A DNA stretch of 64,000 nucleotides from an uncultured Eubacteriales bacterium. Lineage in GTDB: Bacteria > Bacillota > Clostridia > Oscillospirales > UBA644. The notes beneath the pieces were generated by a model that saw only the letters and a list, made by a program, of their open reading frames with translations, ran no database searches and was not told the origin of the DNA. The stretch covers positions 80,169 to 144,168 of the forward strand of contig CAKSBH010000004.1 of the NCBI GenBank assembly GCA_934438175.1. The letters are read 5' to 3'. This document shows positions 24,901 to 31,921 of this stretch, in pieces (the first letter of the stretch is position 1; each line of letters opens with the position of its first letter). The position numbers were made by a program, and so were the translations under genes.

Positions 24901-25290
24901 GATAATCGCTTCGCCTGCAAAGACCTGAGGCCATGCCGCAGCGTCTACGTTCCAGGTATAACCATTACTCTCGAAGAATCCGCCGGGGGCAGTCCATGAA
25001 ACAGCAGCATCAGCGGCAGCCGCAAAGGATTCTTTTGCATATTTGCTGCTGGATTCGGCGTTCGGGGCTTCGTAGTATACGTTGAACAATGCCGAGTAGG
25101 CATCCTTCAATTCCGGATAGTACCCGCCCAGAAGAGTTCCCAGTTTACCGGAAACGGTCCAGTCAATGGTTTTGCCGTTGTACTCGGTCGGCAGTTCAGG
25201 CGTCGCATCCGCAAATGTCGGAACAGCGAACATGGTGAACATGCCGGCGATGAGCGCAACAACCAGAAGAAGACTTAATGTCTTTTTCAT
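21952..25290 (-). CDS. Large exported protein with three repeat modules and two C-terminal tandem domains
   Basis: This 1112-aa protein has a typical signal peptide (MKKTLSLLLVVALIAGMFTM, cleavage near TFADA). Three modules of about 300 residues begin at residues about 32, 332 and 646 with ELPTEYNGKTIDWT, ELPTELDGVAIDWT and ELPTEYAGRTLDWT; each ends in a helical stretch such as AIGYFEFVCKKVRS. Residues 820-1112 hold two related domains ending in YSVLTYV...LLVDLLNYGAATQQF and YSVETYV...LVKALMNYGDATAAY, a type I know from secreted proteins of Clostridia. There is no LPxTG, dockerin or SLH motif, so surface retention is unclear. I chose the ATG at 25290, 9 nt after AAGGAGG. No enzymatic motif is evident. 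Confidence 0.8.
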   Translation of the reverse strand: MKKTLSLLLVVALIAGMFTMFAVPTFADATPELPTEYNGKTIDWTVSGKLGTLLGGYYPELKDAYSALFNVYYEAPNAESSSKYAKESFAAAADAAVSWTAPGGFFESNGYTWNVDAAAWPQVFAGEAIIAKLSEEDKATAADEIAYFWFLADKVDEFTQDLNSRDTWHQGLDVIGLIVADAVQAIKEKAGYWLPDTIGDKTMNWNAMTQEEAKTHYDDWAAAIVAVYAYHDDNAQGVVDYFVNAGLATMPTDDVCVWKIVAAADTYIGKLTAEQKADANIAYLIGYYNFVKAYAETVFADTYAETNFYACYMELDDLVADAFQQVKDAAPLPFELPTELDGVAIDWTNYVNESEVKPGYENYLQVVINLYWGWSELQAGGMQAGAYYVSLGLGTAPATGLDSDAAYEVMVAGQAYIDSLSAAIKADQNVATAIGYFEFVCKKVRSIANEVFNTTGAYKCYTQLPGVVKAAVTGIQDAAEPLISADTAAAEAAKANAAATMNVWNAIRLPMIGEVAKTDGASGQALWNAFVEFNAAVTSEELKSATYYNAIDGTLENLFKAFYTEYHLYKDFETYFNSELAPHEAEFDATEWAELVALINDLYYKEVEEPVVFKKAMPRRDFCFSSDDVATIMAKYNGLTRIGAAYELPTEYAGRTLDWTIYLNRGGKDQALIQEFYRNTLGWGDLGDSQAFFNMLFGWSEADTGYNVTDPNGWWMQNLTVPSTDINSEAPYYVIEAGNAFINGLTDEMRSDANVKYAIGYFKFLAATTKSMACSLFNDQVRLTFDVIDDILRDSITAIKDAVMPMITDYTTANVLKFASAAPALKDSIALNFVVKPEVVDGFGYTDAYVIFTVGSKEVKVTEHTTDSQGRYVFKLPGLAPYQMGSTVTAVPYAKYCGVEFAGKTQTYSVLTYVNSQLKRQTSKTVLSTLLVDLLNYGAATQQFVGSTDALVNANLTADQLAWGTAAVRENLVDSQNTKYAVIDAPTVSWKGAGLLLSEAVAIRLQIEATSLEGLSVVVKDLEGNVQATITDFEPVTGKENRYYVRFNNFAPHQLSKVWTFTVMQNDVAVSNTLAYSVETYVAKNAASSNAVLAHLVKALMNYGDATAAYAG

Positions 25291-25484
25291 GTTTTCTTTC
25301 CTCCTTAAAAATGGTGAAAAATATAATTGTCCGATGTGTTTTTCTTTTTGTTTCCGAAGCCCGGTCAAGCTGCAGGCAACAAAAAAATAACACACCTTTT
25401 GCCCTTAGTAAAAAAATGAAACAACGATTTTCAGTTTTCAAAGTCCATGACAAAAAACGGGGATTTCTCTTCACCCGTACTGAT
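25291..25484 (-). promoter_or_regulatory. Long leader of the exported repeat protein, with 5'-terminal stem-loop
   Basis: About 188 nt separate the predicted start (near 25478) from the ATG. The first five transcribed bases (ACGGG, 25474-25478) can pair with CCCGT (25457-25461), followed by six U. This is either an mRNA-stabilising 5' hairpin or a weak early terminator. Nothing else is recognisable in the leader. Confidence 0.4.
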
Positions 25485-25513
25485 ATTATACAATTATTTT
25501 GATGGAATGTCAA
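25485..25513 (-). promoter_or_regulatory. Promoter of the exported repeat protein gene
   Basis: TTGACA (25508-25513), 17 nt, TATAAT (25485-25490): a consensus promoter, consistent with strong expression. Confidence 0.9.
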
Positions 25514-25543
25514 GAGAAAATCACAATTATTTGTGCAGAATTC

Positions 25544-25584
25544 TAAAAAAAAACGAAATGACAGAATTATTCTCTGTCATTCCG
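25544..25584 (-). terminator. Terminator of the DUF4830 gene
   Basis: A 12-bp stem with one wobble pair (25554-25565 with 25573-25584) and a nine-T tract on the minus strand (25545-25553). Confidence 0.85.
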
Positions 25585-25613
25585 CTTTTGAATTGTGAAT
25601 GAATTTCAAAGGG

Positions 25614-26147
25614 TCATTTTCCGATGGGATCCAGATCCGGAGTCCGCGGCGTTCCGCCGCTGTCTATCGTGCCGGTACTGATCGCCGGACGCGCCAGTCC
25701 CTGCATGAATCCACCGAGCTTTACAGAAGTCACATCCCCTGCAACGATCTGCTTATCAACCACCAGCAGATTGGCTTCCACCCCTTCGCCTTCGGCAGCT
25801 TTCGGATAATTCTTGACGGAATACGTATAGCGCACGGCACGCATCCCCTTGTAGTTTTCCAGGTTCATTCCCTGCATTTTCTGAAGATCGTTGTAGGCAC
25901 TGTAGGTGGAGTCAAAGGTTTCCGGAATAACCACCTCCACAATTTCCGCGGGCTCGTTGACGATCTCCCAACCGAAATTGCGAAGGAAGTTTACGCGTTC
26001 TTCGTTCGTCGCTCCGGAATATTCCGTCTTCAGTGTGGGTTCGGCGGCTCGGGGAATGGAAACCAGCAGAATGAGCGCGACGCAAGCGCAGATCAACGCC
26101 AGAGAAAGAAGTTTTGCTTTTGTGATTTTTGCAGAGAAAATCATCAT
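25614..26147 (-). CDS. DUF4830-like membrane-anchored protein
   Basis: This 177-aa protein has one N-terminal membrane segment (LLSLALICACVALILLVSI) and then an outward-facing domain with ATNEERVNFLRNFGWEIVNEP, VVIPETFDSTYSAYNDLQKMQGMNLENYKG, VRYTYSVKNYP and ANLLVVDKQIVAGDVTSVKLGGFM. These match my memory of DUF4830, a family of unknown function common in Clostridia. The start among M-M at 26147/26144 is uncertain since only GGTGA precedes it, and no good promoter is seen. A terminator follows. Confidence 0.7.
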   Translation of the reverse strand: MMIFSAKITKAKLLSLALICACVALILLVSIPRAAEPTLKTEYSGATNEERVNFLRNFGWEIVNEPAEIVEVVIPETFDSTYSAYNDLQKMQGMNLENYKGMRAVRYTYSVKNYPKAAEGEGVEANLLVVDKQIVAGDVTSVKLGGFMQGLARPAISTGTIDSGGTPRTPDLDPIGK

Positions 26148-26305
26148 GTTCGGTTCACCGTCCAACAATATTTTTTTCTGGTATGATATATATGTGGCGG
26201 TTTGAAGGATATGACTAAAAAGCAGCGGCTTGTCATAAGCGGTGAACATGAAAATCTACCTTATATATTCAAGGAAGAAATACGAGGATTCCGTCTGAAG
26301 AATAT

Positions 26306-26343
26306 AAAAAAGGAACACCTTGTTCCGAAGAACAAGGTGTTCC
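26306..26343 (-). terminator. Terminator of tRNA-Arg with UUCG loop
   Basis: A perfect 14-bp stem GGAACACCTTGTTC / GAACAAGGTGTTCC (26312-26325 with 26330-26343) closed by a TTCG tetraloop, followed by six T. The stem starts directly after the encoded CCA. Confidence 0.95.
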
Positions 26344-26420
26344 TGGTGCGTCAGAAGGGACTCGAACCCCCGACCTTCTGGTTCGTAGCCAGACACTCTA
26401 TCCAGCTGAGCTACTGGCGC
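26344..26420 (-). tRNA. tRNA-Arg (anticodon ACG)
   Basis: On the minus strand the gene reads GCGCCAG acceptor, D-arm AGCTCAGCTGGATAGAGT, anticodon loop CTACGAA (anticodon ACG, CGN arginine codons), T-arm GGTTCGAGTCC and encoded CCA at 26344-26346. A34 should be edited to inosine by TadA, whose gene is at 38049-38507. The acceptor stem shows a C4-A69 mismatch. It is a single-gene unit with its own promoter and terminator. Confidence 0.95.
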
Positions 26421-26449
26421 ACATACACACTTTTCTCAAGTGCTCATAT

Positions 26450-26478
26450 AGCATACCATACTTTTTTGAAAAAATCAA
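26450..26478 (-). promoter_or_regulatory. Promoter of tRNA-Arg
   Basis: TTGATT (26473-26478), 17 nt, TATGCT (26450-26455) on the minus strand, about 30 nt before the mature tRNA. Confidence 0.75.
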
Positions 26479-26642
26479 GACCCTAAATGCATTTTTTTTC
26501 GGATTGCTCTCACTTTTTTTCAGAAACTCCATCCTCGGACATCACAAGCCGGAGATCCGGATTCCCCACGAACGGAAGAAATCCTGACAAAAAAACAGGA
26601 CCTTTATATAACACGTGTAATATTTCCGGGTCAGAAATCCGG

Positions 26643-27080
26643 TCAGTGCTTTTTCACGTCAAAACGGGTGCGGCATCCGGGGCACACAACCGTATGTCTC
26701 CCCCTTTTGTACGGTAGCCGCAAAACGGTTTTACAATGCGGGCATTTGCGGTAGAGAAACTTCTTCCGATCCCGGATGCGATCCCGCTGCAAACGGAAAA
26801 ACGCACGGACAGAATCCCGAAGGCGGATAAAGCGAAGATTTTCACGCTGACGGCGCGCAATCTGCCGGGAAAATGCCCGCCACAGATTCCATATAAGCAG
26901 AGCGAATACCAAAACCGACAAAACAACCGGAACAACCGGAACGCGGAATGCCTGAAGCAGAAGTTCCAGAACAACGAGAACAAGCAGCGCCACAGACGAA
27001 AAACGGTACAACTCATCGGCTCCGTATCGTCCGGACATAAACCGCGCAAAGCGGGTTTTCAGTTTTACGAAAAAATTCAA
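26643..27080 (-). CDS. Membrane protein with C-terminal zinc ribbon
   Basis: This 145-aa protein has two membrane segments (SSVALLVLVVLELLLQAF and VVPVVLSVLVFALLIWNLW), a very basic helix and a C-terminal zinc ribbon with CPHC and CPGC motifs (CPHCKTVLRLP, VVCPGCRTRFDV). The start is TTG at 27080, 8 nt after AGGAGG. It is the last gene of a DUF5685-J-protein-zinc-ribbon operon. The function is unknown; the ribbon could bind metal or a partner protein. Confidence 0.7.
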   Translation of the reverse strand: MNFFVKLKTRFARFMSGRYGADELYRFSSVALLVLVVLELLLQAFRVPVVPVVLSVLVFALLIWNLWRAFSRQIARRQRENLRFIRLRDSVRAFFRLQRDRIRDRKKFLYRKCPHCKTVLRLPYKRGRHTVVCPGCRTRFDVKKH

Positions 27081-27105
27081 GAGATCCCCTCCTTATTTCA
27101 ATCGC

Positions 27106-27675
27106 TTAGCAGCATCTGCAAAGCGAACTCAGACAGCAAAGACCGAGGCAGATGCGCAGACCGGATGCCATGCCGGGATTGAACGTCTGTTCGGTCTGGC
27201 GGTATCGCGCCGCGCCGCCCTGAAGCTGAGCAAGAAGTTGCTGATACATGGGGTTGGAAGGATCCATCGCTACCGCTTTCTGGGCATGATCCAGCGCGAC
27301 AATCCGGGTTCCGATTCCGGCATTGGCAACAGCACTGTAAAAATACCATTCCGCCGTGCGTTCCTGCACGGTAGACAGAAAATAAAGTGCCTGTGCATAT
27401 TGATGCATGGCAAGATACTGCCGTACCGTAATGCTCCATGACGCACCGGAAGATCCGGAAGAGGACTGATATGAAGAAGACGTTGTTTTTCCCGAACGAA
27501 TGGCTTTGATCTGTTCGTAGGCGGCGTTGATCTCCCCCATTTTCTTTTCGGCGAACGCCTTGTTGTCCGGATTCAGATCGGGATGATATTTCTTTGCCAG
27601 CTTGCGATACGCTTTTGTTATTTCTTCGTCCGAAGCATTTTGCGAAATGCCGAGAACGGCATACGGGTCGGTCAT
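27106..27675 (-). CDS. J-domain protein with helical repeat region
   Basis: This 189-aa protein begins with a complete J domain (residues 3-65, TDPYAVLGISQNASDEEITK) containing HPD at residues 31-33, which stimulates an Hsp70 partner. A serine-rich linker follows, then TPR-like helices (residues 85-150) and a C-terminus with seven cysteines in the last 16 residues. It lacks the G/F region, zinc finger and substrate-binding domains of DnaJ, so it is a specialised cochaperone. Its ATG overlaps the upstream stop codon by 4 nt. Confidence 0.88.
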   Translation of the reverse strand: MTDPYAVLGISQNASDEEITKAYRKLAKKYHPDLNPDNKAFAEKKMGEINAAYEQIKAIRSGKTTSSSYQSSSGSSGASWSITVRQYLAMHQYAQALYFLSTVQERTAEWYFYSAVANAGIGTRIVALDHAQKAVAMDPSNPMYQQLLAQLQGGAARYRQTEQTFNPGMASGLRICLGLCCLSSLCRCC

Positions 27676-28496
27676 ACATTCCCTCTTTTCTCCGCACGCT
27701 GTTTTTCGTAGCGGTACCGTGTCCAAACACCGGCATACAGAATATTTTTCAAAACCGAGTCGTACGGATCGGGAACCGAAAGTTCCTGATAGGCATCGGT
27801 ACACTCACTCATCAGCACGGTCAGAATCGTTTCCATGTCGCCGACCGGAAGCGCAACAAGCGGATTATAACGCTCTTTTTTAAGATCCCGGATGCGGTCG
27901 GTGTCGGCATCGGCAAGATAGATGAACTGTCCGAGTTTCATGCCAACGGTACGAAGCGCCACAGCGTATTCATCCTCCCGCACAACAAAAATTTCTTCGG
28001 TCAGTCGCCCGAACGCTTCGGATGCGGCATCCGGATTCAGATCTCCGGATGTCTCCAGGAGATGCAGATCCCGCAAGCCGTCGGCGATTGCCTTTTGCTG
28101 ACGCAGATATCTTGTGCCGAGAACATCGGTGTATTTTTTGAGACGGTCTGCCGCAAAGCCGGCAAAGGGATTTCCTTCATCGGAACAGTCGTCCCGGAGT
28201 TTCTGGCTCATCAGAAGCAAATTCATATCTGCCGCATATGCCGTAAACTCGTTGATCCGATACGGGTGCTTATGAACGGGATGCGGCACACAACGTCCGG
28301 ACTTTTCCGTATCGACTGCTCCGTACAGTCCGGTAAGCAGTAGGATCAAAAAGGTCATGTCGTAAGACAGCGTAAGCTGCCCGCGAAGCCCGTAATGCTT
28401 TTGCAGCGTGTGACACAGCCCGCAATAATACGAGCGGTAGAAGGTTTTCTGTTCTTCCGTAAGATGTTCCAGATCGGCAACCACATATCCGAACAC
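27672..28496 (-). CDS. DUF5685-family protein
   Basis: This 274-aa cytosolic protein matches what I recall of DUF5685: it starts with GTG and FGYVVADLEHLTEEQKTFYR, then YYCGLCHTLQKHYGLRGQLTLSYDMTFL, and later NPFAGFAADRLKK and GRLTEEIFVV. The CGLC pair and C-terminal acidic helices (LADADTDRIRDLKKERYNPL) suggest a helical metal- or cofactor-binding fold of unknown function. An AAGGGGAG site precedes the GTG. It is coupled to a J-domain gene. Confidence 0.75.
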   Translation of the reverse strand: MFGYVVADLEHLTEEQKTFYRSYYCGLCHTLQKHYGLRGQLTLSYDMTFLILLLTGLYGAVDTEKSGRCVPHPVHKHPYRINEFTAYAADMNLLLMSQKLRDDCSDEGNPFAGFAADRLKKYTDVLGTRYLRQQKAIADGLRDLHLLETSGDLNPDAASEAFGRLTEEIFVVREDEYAVALRTVGMKLGQFIYLADADTDRIRDLKKERYNPLVALPVGDMETILTVLMSECTDAYQELSVPDPYDSVLKNILYAGVWTRYRYEKQRAEKRGNV

Positions 28497-28528
28497 GACC
28501 GTTCTCTCCCCTTTTTCTGTTTTTCTTC

Positions 28529-28557
28529 AGTATACTGAAAAACGTCGGACTTGTCAA
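28529..28557 (-). promoter_or_regulatory. Promoter of the DUF5685-J-protein operon
   Basis: TTGACA (28552-28557), 17 nt, TATACT (28529-28534) on the minus strand. Confidence 0.85.
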
Positions 28558-28596
28558 TCTTTGTTTTTCGTCAAAAAATGCACGTTTCTGCGGAAT

Positions 28597-29331
28597 TCAC
28601 CATTCAAACTGATTGTTATTCTGCGGAAGGTCCGTCAAAAACTCCGACGGCGTTTCCTCCGGCTCTTCCGGAACGGCTCCGTCGGCAAGAAATCGGTACA
28701 GGTCGGCGCATTCATCAAAAGCCGCACGCATAGAAGGAACAAAAGAACCATCAAACAACGGCGCAATGCCGTTCTCCGTATATCCCACATGAATGCTTTT
28801 GGCGGCATAATAATCGTCCAGATCCGCGGGCGCAGTGCCCCGATATTTTTTGCGGTAGCATTCCAGCTCCGGCGTCATGGTACGAATGCGGGCAAGCGCC
28901 TGGCGAAGACCGTCCGGATTCCGCAAAACCGTTGCCCGGTAAGCATCCTGTGCCCATCTGTCCCACGGACCGAAATACATACCGTAACGAAAACGATCGG
29001 GGAAAAATTCAAAATAAAACGCCGGCGCGTTCGGCTCGGTTTTCGGGCTTCTGCGAAAGAAGCACCAAAGATTATCACGGTAAAGCGTTGTTTTATCCTT
29101 GGTGCGACGGGTATCCCGTACGATGCGGGAAACGCAGGTGCGCGGAACCAGGCACATCCGGGGATCGATGGAAAGCATCGGCTCGGTCATGTCTTCAATC
29201 AAAGCGTAGAACGGCTCGTAAATCTCTTTTTTGAACTGTTCTTTCTGTGCATTGTACCATTCCCGGCTGTTTTTAAGGCGGTTTTCCTGCAAACGCTCGG
29301 TCATACCGACGGGAAATCCGTGAAATTTCAT
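28597..29331 (-). CDS. DUF2461-family protein
   Basis: This 244-aa protein fits DUF2461: ENRLKNSREWYNAQKEQFKKEI near the start, VSRIVRDTRRTKDKTTLYRDNLW, FYFEFFPDRFRYGMYFGPW, and a C-terminal alpha/beta region. The family function is not established. GGGAGG lies 10 nt before the ATG at 29331. It is monocistronic. Confidence 0.85.
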   Translation of the reverse strand: MKFHGFPVGMTERLQENRLKNSREWYNAQKEQFKKEIYEPFYALIEDMTEPMLSIDPRMCLVPRTCVSRIVRDTRRTKDKTTLYRDNLWCFFRRSPKTEPNAPAFYFEFFPDRFRYGMYFGPWDRWAQDAYRATVLRNPDGLRQALARIRTMTPELECYRKKYRGTAPADLDDYYAAKSIHVGYTENGIAPLFDGSFVPSMRAAFDECADLYRFLADGAVPEEPEETPSEFLTDLPQNNNQFEW

Positions 29332-29353
29332 AGCAAAACGCCTCCCTGTTTTC

Positions 29354-29382
29354 AGTATACCACAGAATACAAAAAAAGTAAA
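29354..29382 (-). promoter_or_regulatory. Promoter of the DUF2461 gene
   Basis: TTTACT (29377-29382), 17 nt, TATACT (29354-29359). The -35 and spacer coincide with the T-tract of the upstream terminator. Confidence 0.6.
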
Positions 29383-29406
29383 GCAGGGCGGCTTTCGCCG
29401 CCCTGC
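29370..29406 (-). terminator. Terminator of the 2-oxoacid dehydrogenase operon
   Basis: A GC-rich 10-bp stem GCAGGGCGGC / GCCGCCCTGC (29383-29392 with 29397-29406) with a GAAA loop, followed by TTTACTTTTTTT on the minus strand. Confidence 0.92.
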
Positions 29407-29418
29407 CCCAAAAACCTC

Positions 29419-31890
29419 TTATACGCCGAGACGCGTACGACGGAGCATTTCGTTGTCCGTAAAGTTGTGCGTTGCCACATAACCTTCGATGGGCATGATT
29501 CGCTCGTGAATTGCGTCGATGATCCAATCTTCCTGCGGGAAGAAGTGCTTTTCCAGCTCGTGAGCCGGCGTAATCCAGTTGCGGGAACCGACAACCACCG
29601 GAGGAGCATCCAGATAATCGAATGCCAGTTCGGTGATCTTCTCCGCCATTTCCTTCAGAACCGAGTTGCGCTCCACAGCATCGGAAGCCAGCAGGATCTT
29701 GCCGGTTTTCTTGACGGATTCAATGACCTTTTCGTAGTTGAACGGGACGATGGAACGGGCATCGATCACTTCGGCAGAAATGTTGTATTTCTCCTGCAGA
29801 ATCTTTGCGGCGTTCATGGCCTTATACAACGTGGCACCGATGGTCAGGATGGTGATATCCGAGCCCTGACGCTTGATATCCGGCTCGCCCAACGGGATTT
29901 CGTAATATTCCTTCGGAACTCCGCCCTCATGGAACTGCTCGCCGAAATCGTAAACTCTCTGAGATTCAAAGAAGATAACCGGATCGGTTCCGTTCAGAGC
30001 CGCGTTCATCAAGCCCTTGGCATCATACGGTGTAACCGGGAAGACGGCTTTCAGACCCGGGATATGGGCAATCAGCGAAGACCAGTCTTGCGAATGCTGT
30101 GCACCGTACTTGGAACCGACAGAAACACGCAGAACAACCGGCATCTTCAGCAGACCGGCACTCATGGACTGCCACTTGGCAAGCTGGTTGAAGATTTCAT
30201 CCCCGGCGCAACCGACAAAGTCGCAGTACATCAGTTCAACGATCGCACGTCCGCCCGCCATGGCATAACCGACTGCCGTACCGACGATGGCAGATTCGGA
30301 AATCGGTGCATTGAACATTCTGTGATACGGAAGAGCTTCCGTCAGACCACGGTAAACGGCATAAGCACCGCCCCAGTCACGGACATCTTCTCCGTAGGAG
30401 ATCAGAGTGGGATCCTTATAGAAGCGGTCAATGATCGCCTCAAACAGAGCGTCACGAACCTGGAACACTTTGTTTTTGGAAACCGGTTTGCCGTCGGCAT
30501 CGAAGCCCCAACGCTCTTTCTTGGCAATTGCCTGAACACGGGGGCATTCCTCCATGGGCATATTGACTTCGACCGGACGGTCTTCCATCTTCTCAATGCT
30601 CTGGTTGGAGAACATGATGCTTTCGATTGCATCCGGCGTTGCGACAAGATCCATTCTGGGAGAAATGGTTTCGTCAACCGCCATTTTGCAGACCGTGGTG
30701 ATAAAGTCACGCACTTCGCCGTTGATTTCTTCGAACTTGGCTTTCGGCGCAATCTTTGCGGAGACGAGCTTTTCGCTGTAGTTTGCGAGAGAGTCGTGCT
30801 CTTTCCAGGCGGCGACTTCTTCCGGCGTGCGGTAAGAACCGGAGTCGGACGGAGAGTGACCGGTATAACGGTAGGTCAGCGTATCCATCAAAACCGGACC
30901 TTCATGATTCTTGAGCAATTCAATCTTACGGCGCATTGCATCAATAACCGCCAGCGGGTTATAACCGTCAACACGCTCGGAATGCATCTGTGCGGGGTTG
31001 ATGCCGGCACCGATACGAGCCAGAATGCCGTACGCCATCGTTTCGCCGCAGGTCTGTCCGCCCATGCCGTAAAGGTTGTTGTTGAAGTTGAACAGAACCG
31101 GCAGACCGCCCTTATAGGCCTCTTCCCAAAGCTGTGTCAGCTGATCCATGGCGGAGAACATCATGGCCTCCCAGACAGGACCTCTGCCGACGGAGCCGTC
31201 GCCGAGGTTGGAAATGCAGATACCGTTCTTCTGGTTTACTTTCTTGAACAGGGCTGCACCGGCAGCGATGGTTGCCGAACCGCCGACAATGGCGTTGTTC
31301 GGATAAATGCCGAACGGCAGGAAGAAGGCATGCATGGAACCGCCAAGGCCTTTATGGAAGCCGGTTTCACGCGCAAAGATCTCTGCCAGGGCACCATAAG
31401 CAAGGAAATAGTGTGCCAGCTCTTTGACGGAAGAGGTCTTTACGTTGTCCTCCACAATCTTCAGGATTCTGCCGCCCATAAAATTCTTCATGGTGTTGTA
31501 CAGATCTTCATCAGAAAGTTTGTGGATGGCACTCATACCTTTGGCGAGGATCTCGCCGTGGCTTCTGTGAGAACCGAAGATATAGTCATCCACCGTCAGC
31601 AGATATGCCTGACCGACAGCAGCGGCTTCCTGTCCCATGGAAAGATGGGCAGGACCGGGGTTCATGTACTCCACGCCGTTGTAGTTGCTTTTGGTTTTGA
31701 TTTCAAACAGCATCGTTTCAAATTCACGGATAACTGCCATATCGTGGTAGATCCGGACGAAGTCCTCTTTGGAGAAGTTCTTCTTTTCATCGGCGATGGT
31801 TTTGTTATACTGGTTAACGGGAATGGGCTGGAATTCAATCTGACCCGGCTGTCTCAACGCATTCGGGTCCATGAATTGGCTCTTAGGCAT
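29419..31890 (-). CDS. Thiamine-diphosphate 2-oxoacid dehydrogenase E1, alpha and beta fused
   Basis: This 823-aa protein joins E1 alpha (residues about 40-390) and E1 beta (about 480-823). The alpha part has GSHRSHGEILAKG, the thiamine-diphosphate motif GDGSVGRGPVWEA...FNNNLYGMGG and the phosphorylation-loop-like YRYTGHSPSDSGSYRT. The beta part has ISYGEDVRDWGGAYAV, GTAVGYAMAGGRAIVELMYCDF and GAQHSQDWSS. E1 decarboxylates a 2-oxoacid and transfers the acyl group to lipoyl-E2. Separate alpha and beta chains are usual, so the fusion is uncommon. The substrate could be pyruvate, acetoin or a branched-chain oxoacid. It is the last gene of the operon, 31 nt after lpd. Confidence 0.9.
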   Translation of the reverse strand: MPKSQFMDPNALRQPGQIEFQPIPVNQYNKTIADEKKNFSKEDFVRIYHDMAVIREFETMLFEIKTKSNYNGVEYMNPGPAHLSMGQEAAAVGQAYLLTVDDYIFGSHRSHGEILAKGMSAIHKLSDEDLYNTMKNFMGGRILKIVEDNVKTSSVKELAHYFLAYGALAEIFARETGFHKGLGGSMHAFFLPFGIYPNNAIVGGSATIAAGAALFKKVNQKNGICISNLGDGSVGRGPVWEAMMFSAMDQLTQLWEEAYKGGLPVLFNFNNNLYGMGGQTCGETMAYGILARIGAGINPAQMHSERVDGYNPLAVIDAMRRKIELLKNHEGPVLMDTLTYRYTGHSPSDSGSYRTPEEVAAWKEHDSLANYSEKLVSAKIAPKAKFEEINGEVRDFITTVCKMAVDETISPRMDLVATPDAIESIMFSNQSIEKMEDRPVEVNMPMEECPRVQAIAKKERWGFDADGKPVSKNKVFQVRDALFEAIIDRFYKDPTLISYGEDVRDWGGAYAVYRGLTEALPYHRMFNAPISESAIVGTAVGYAMAGGRAIVELMYCDFVGCAGDEIFNQLAKWQSMSAGLLKMPVVLRVSVGSKYGAQHSQDWSSLIAHIPGLKAVFPVTPYDAKGLMNAALNGTDPVIFFESQRVYDFGEQFHEGGVPKEYYEIPLGEPDIKRQGSDITILTIGATLYKAMNAAKILQEKYNISAEVIDARSIVPFNYEKVIESVKKTGKILLASDAVERNSVLKEMAEKITELAFDYLDAPPVVVGSRNWITPAHELEKHFFPQEDWIIDAIHERIMPIEGYVATHNFTDNEMLRRTRLGV

Positions 31891-31921
31891 GGTATATTAC
31901 TCCTTTCGGTGTTTTGATTCT

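Noticed and set aside
21931..24999. 1022-codon plus-strand frame opposite the exported repeat protein
   Set aside because: Low-complexity antisense product without start signals; the minus-strand frame has promoter, ribosome-binding site and signal peptide.
26202..26486. Plus-strand frame of 94 codons
   Set aside because: It runs across tRNA-Arg and its terminator in the antisense direction; the apparent protein (RQKGLEPPTFWF) is a known artefact of translated tRNA genes.
26480..26642. Stretch between the tRNA promoter and the zinc-ribbon gene
   Set aside because: I looked for a small gene or terminator; only short imperfect repeats are present and no frame has a ribosome-binding site.
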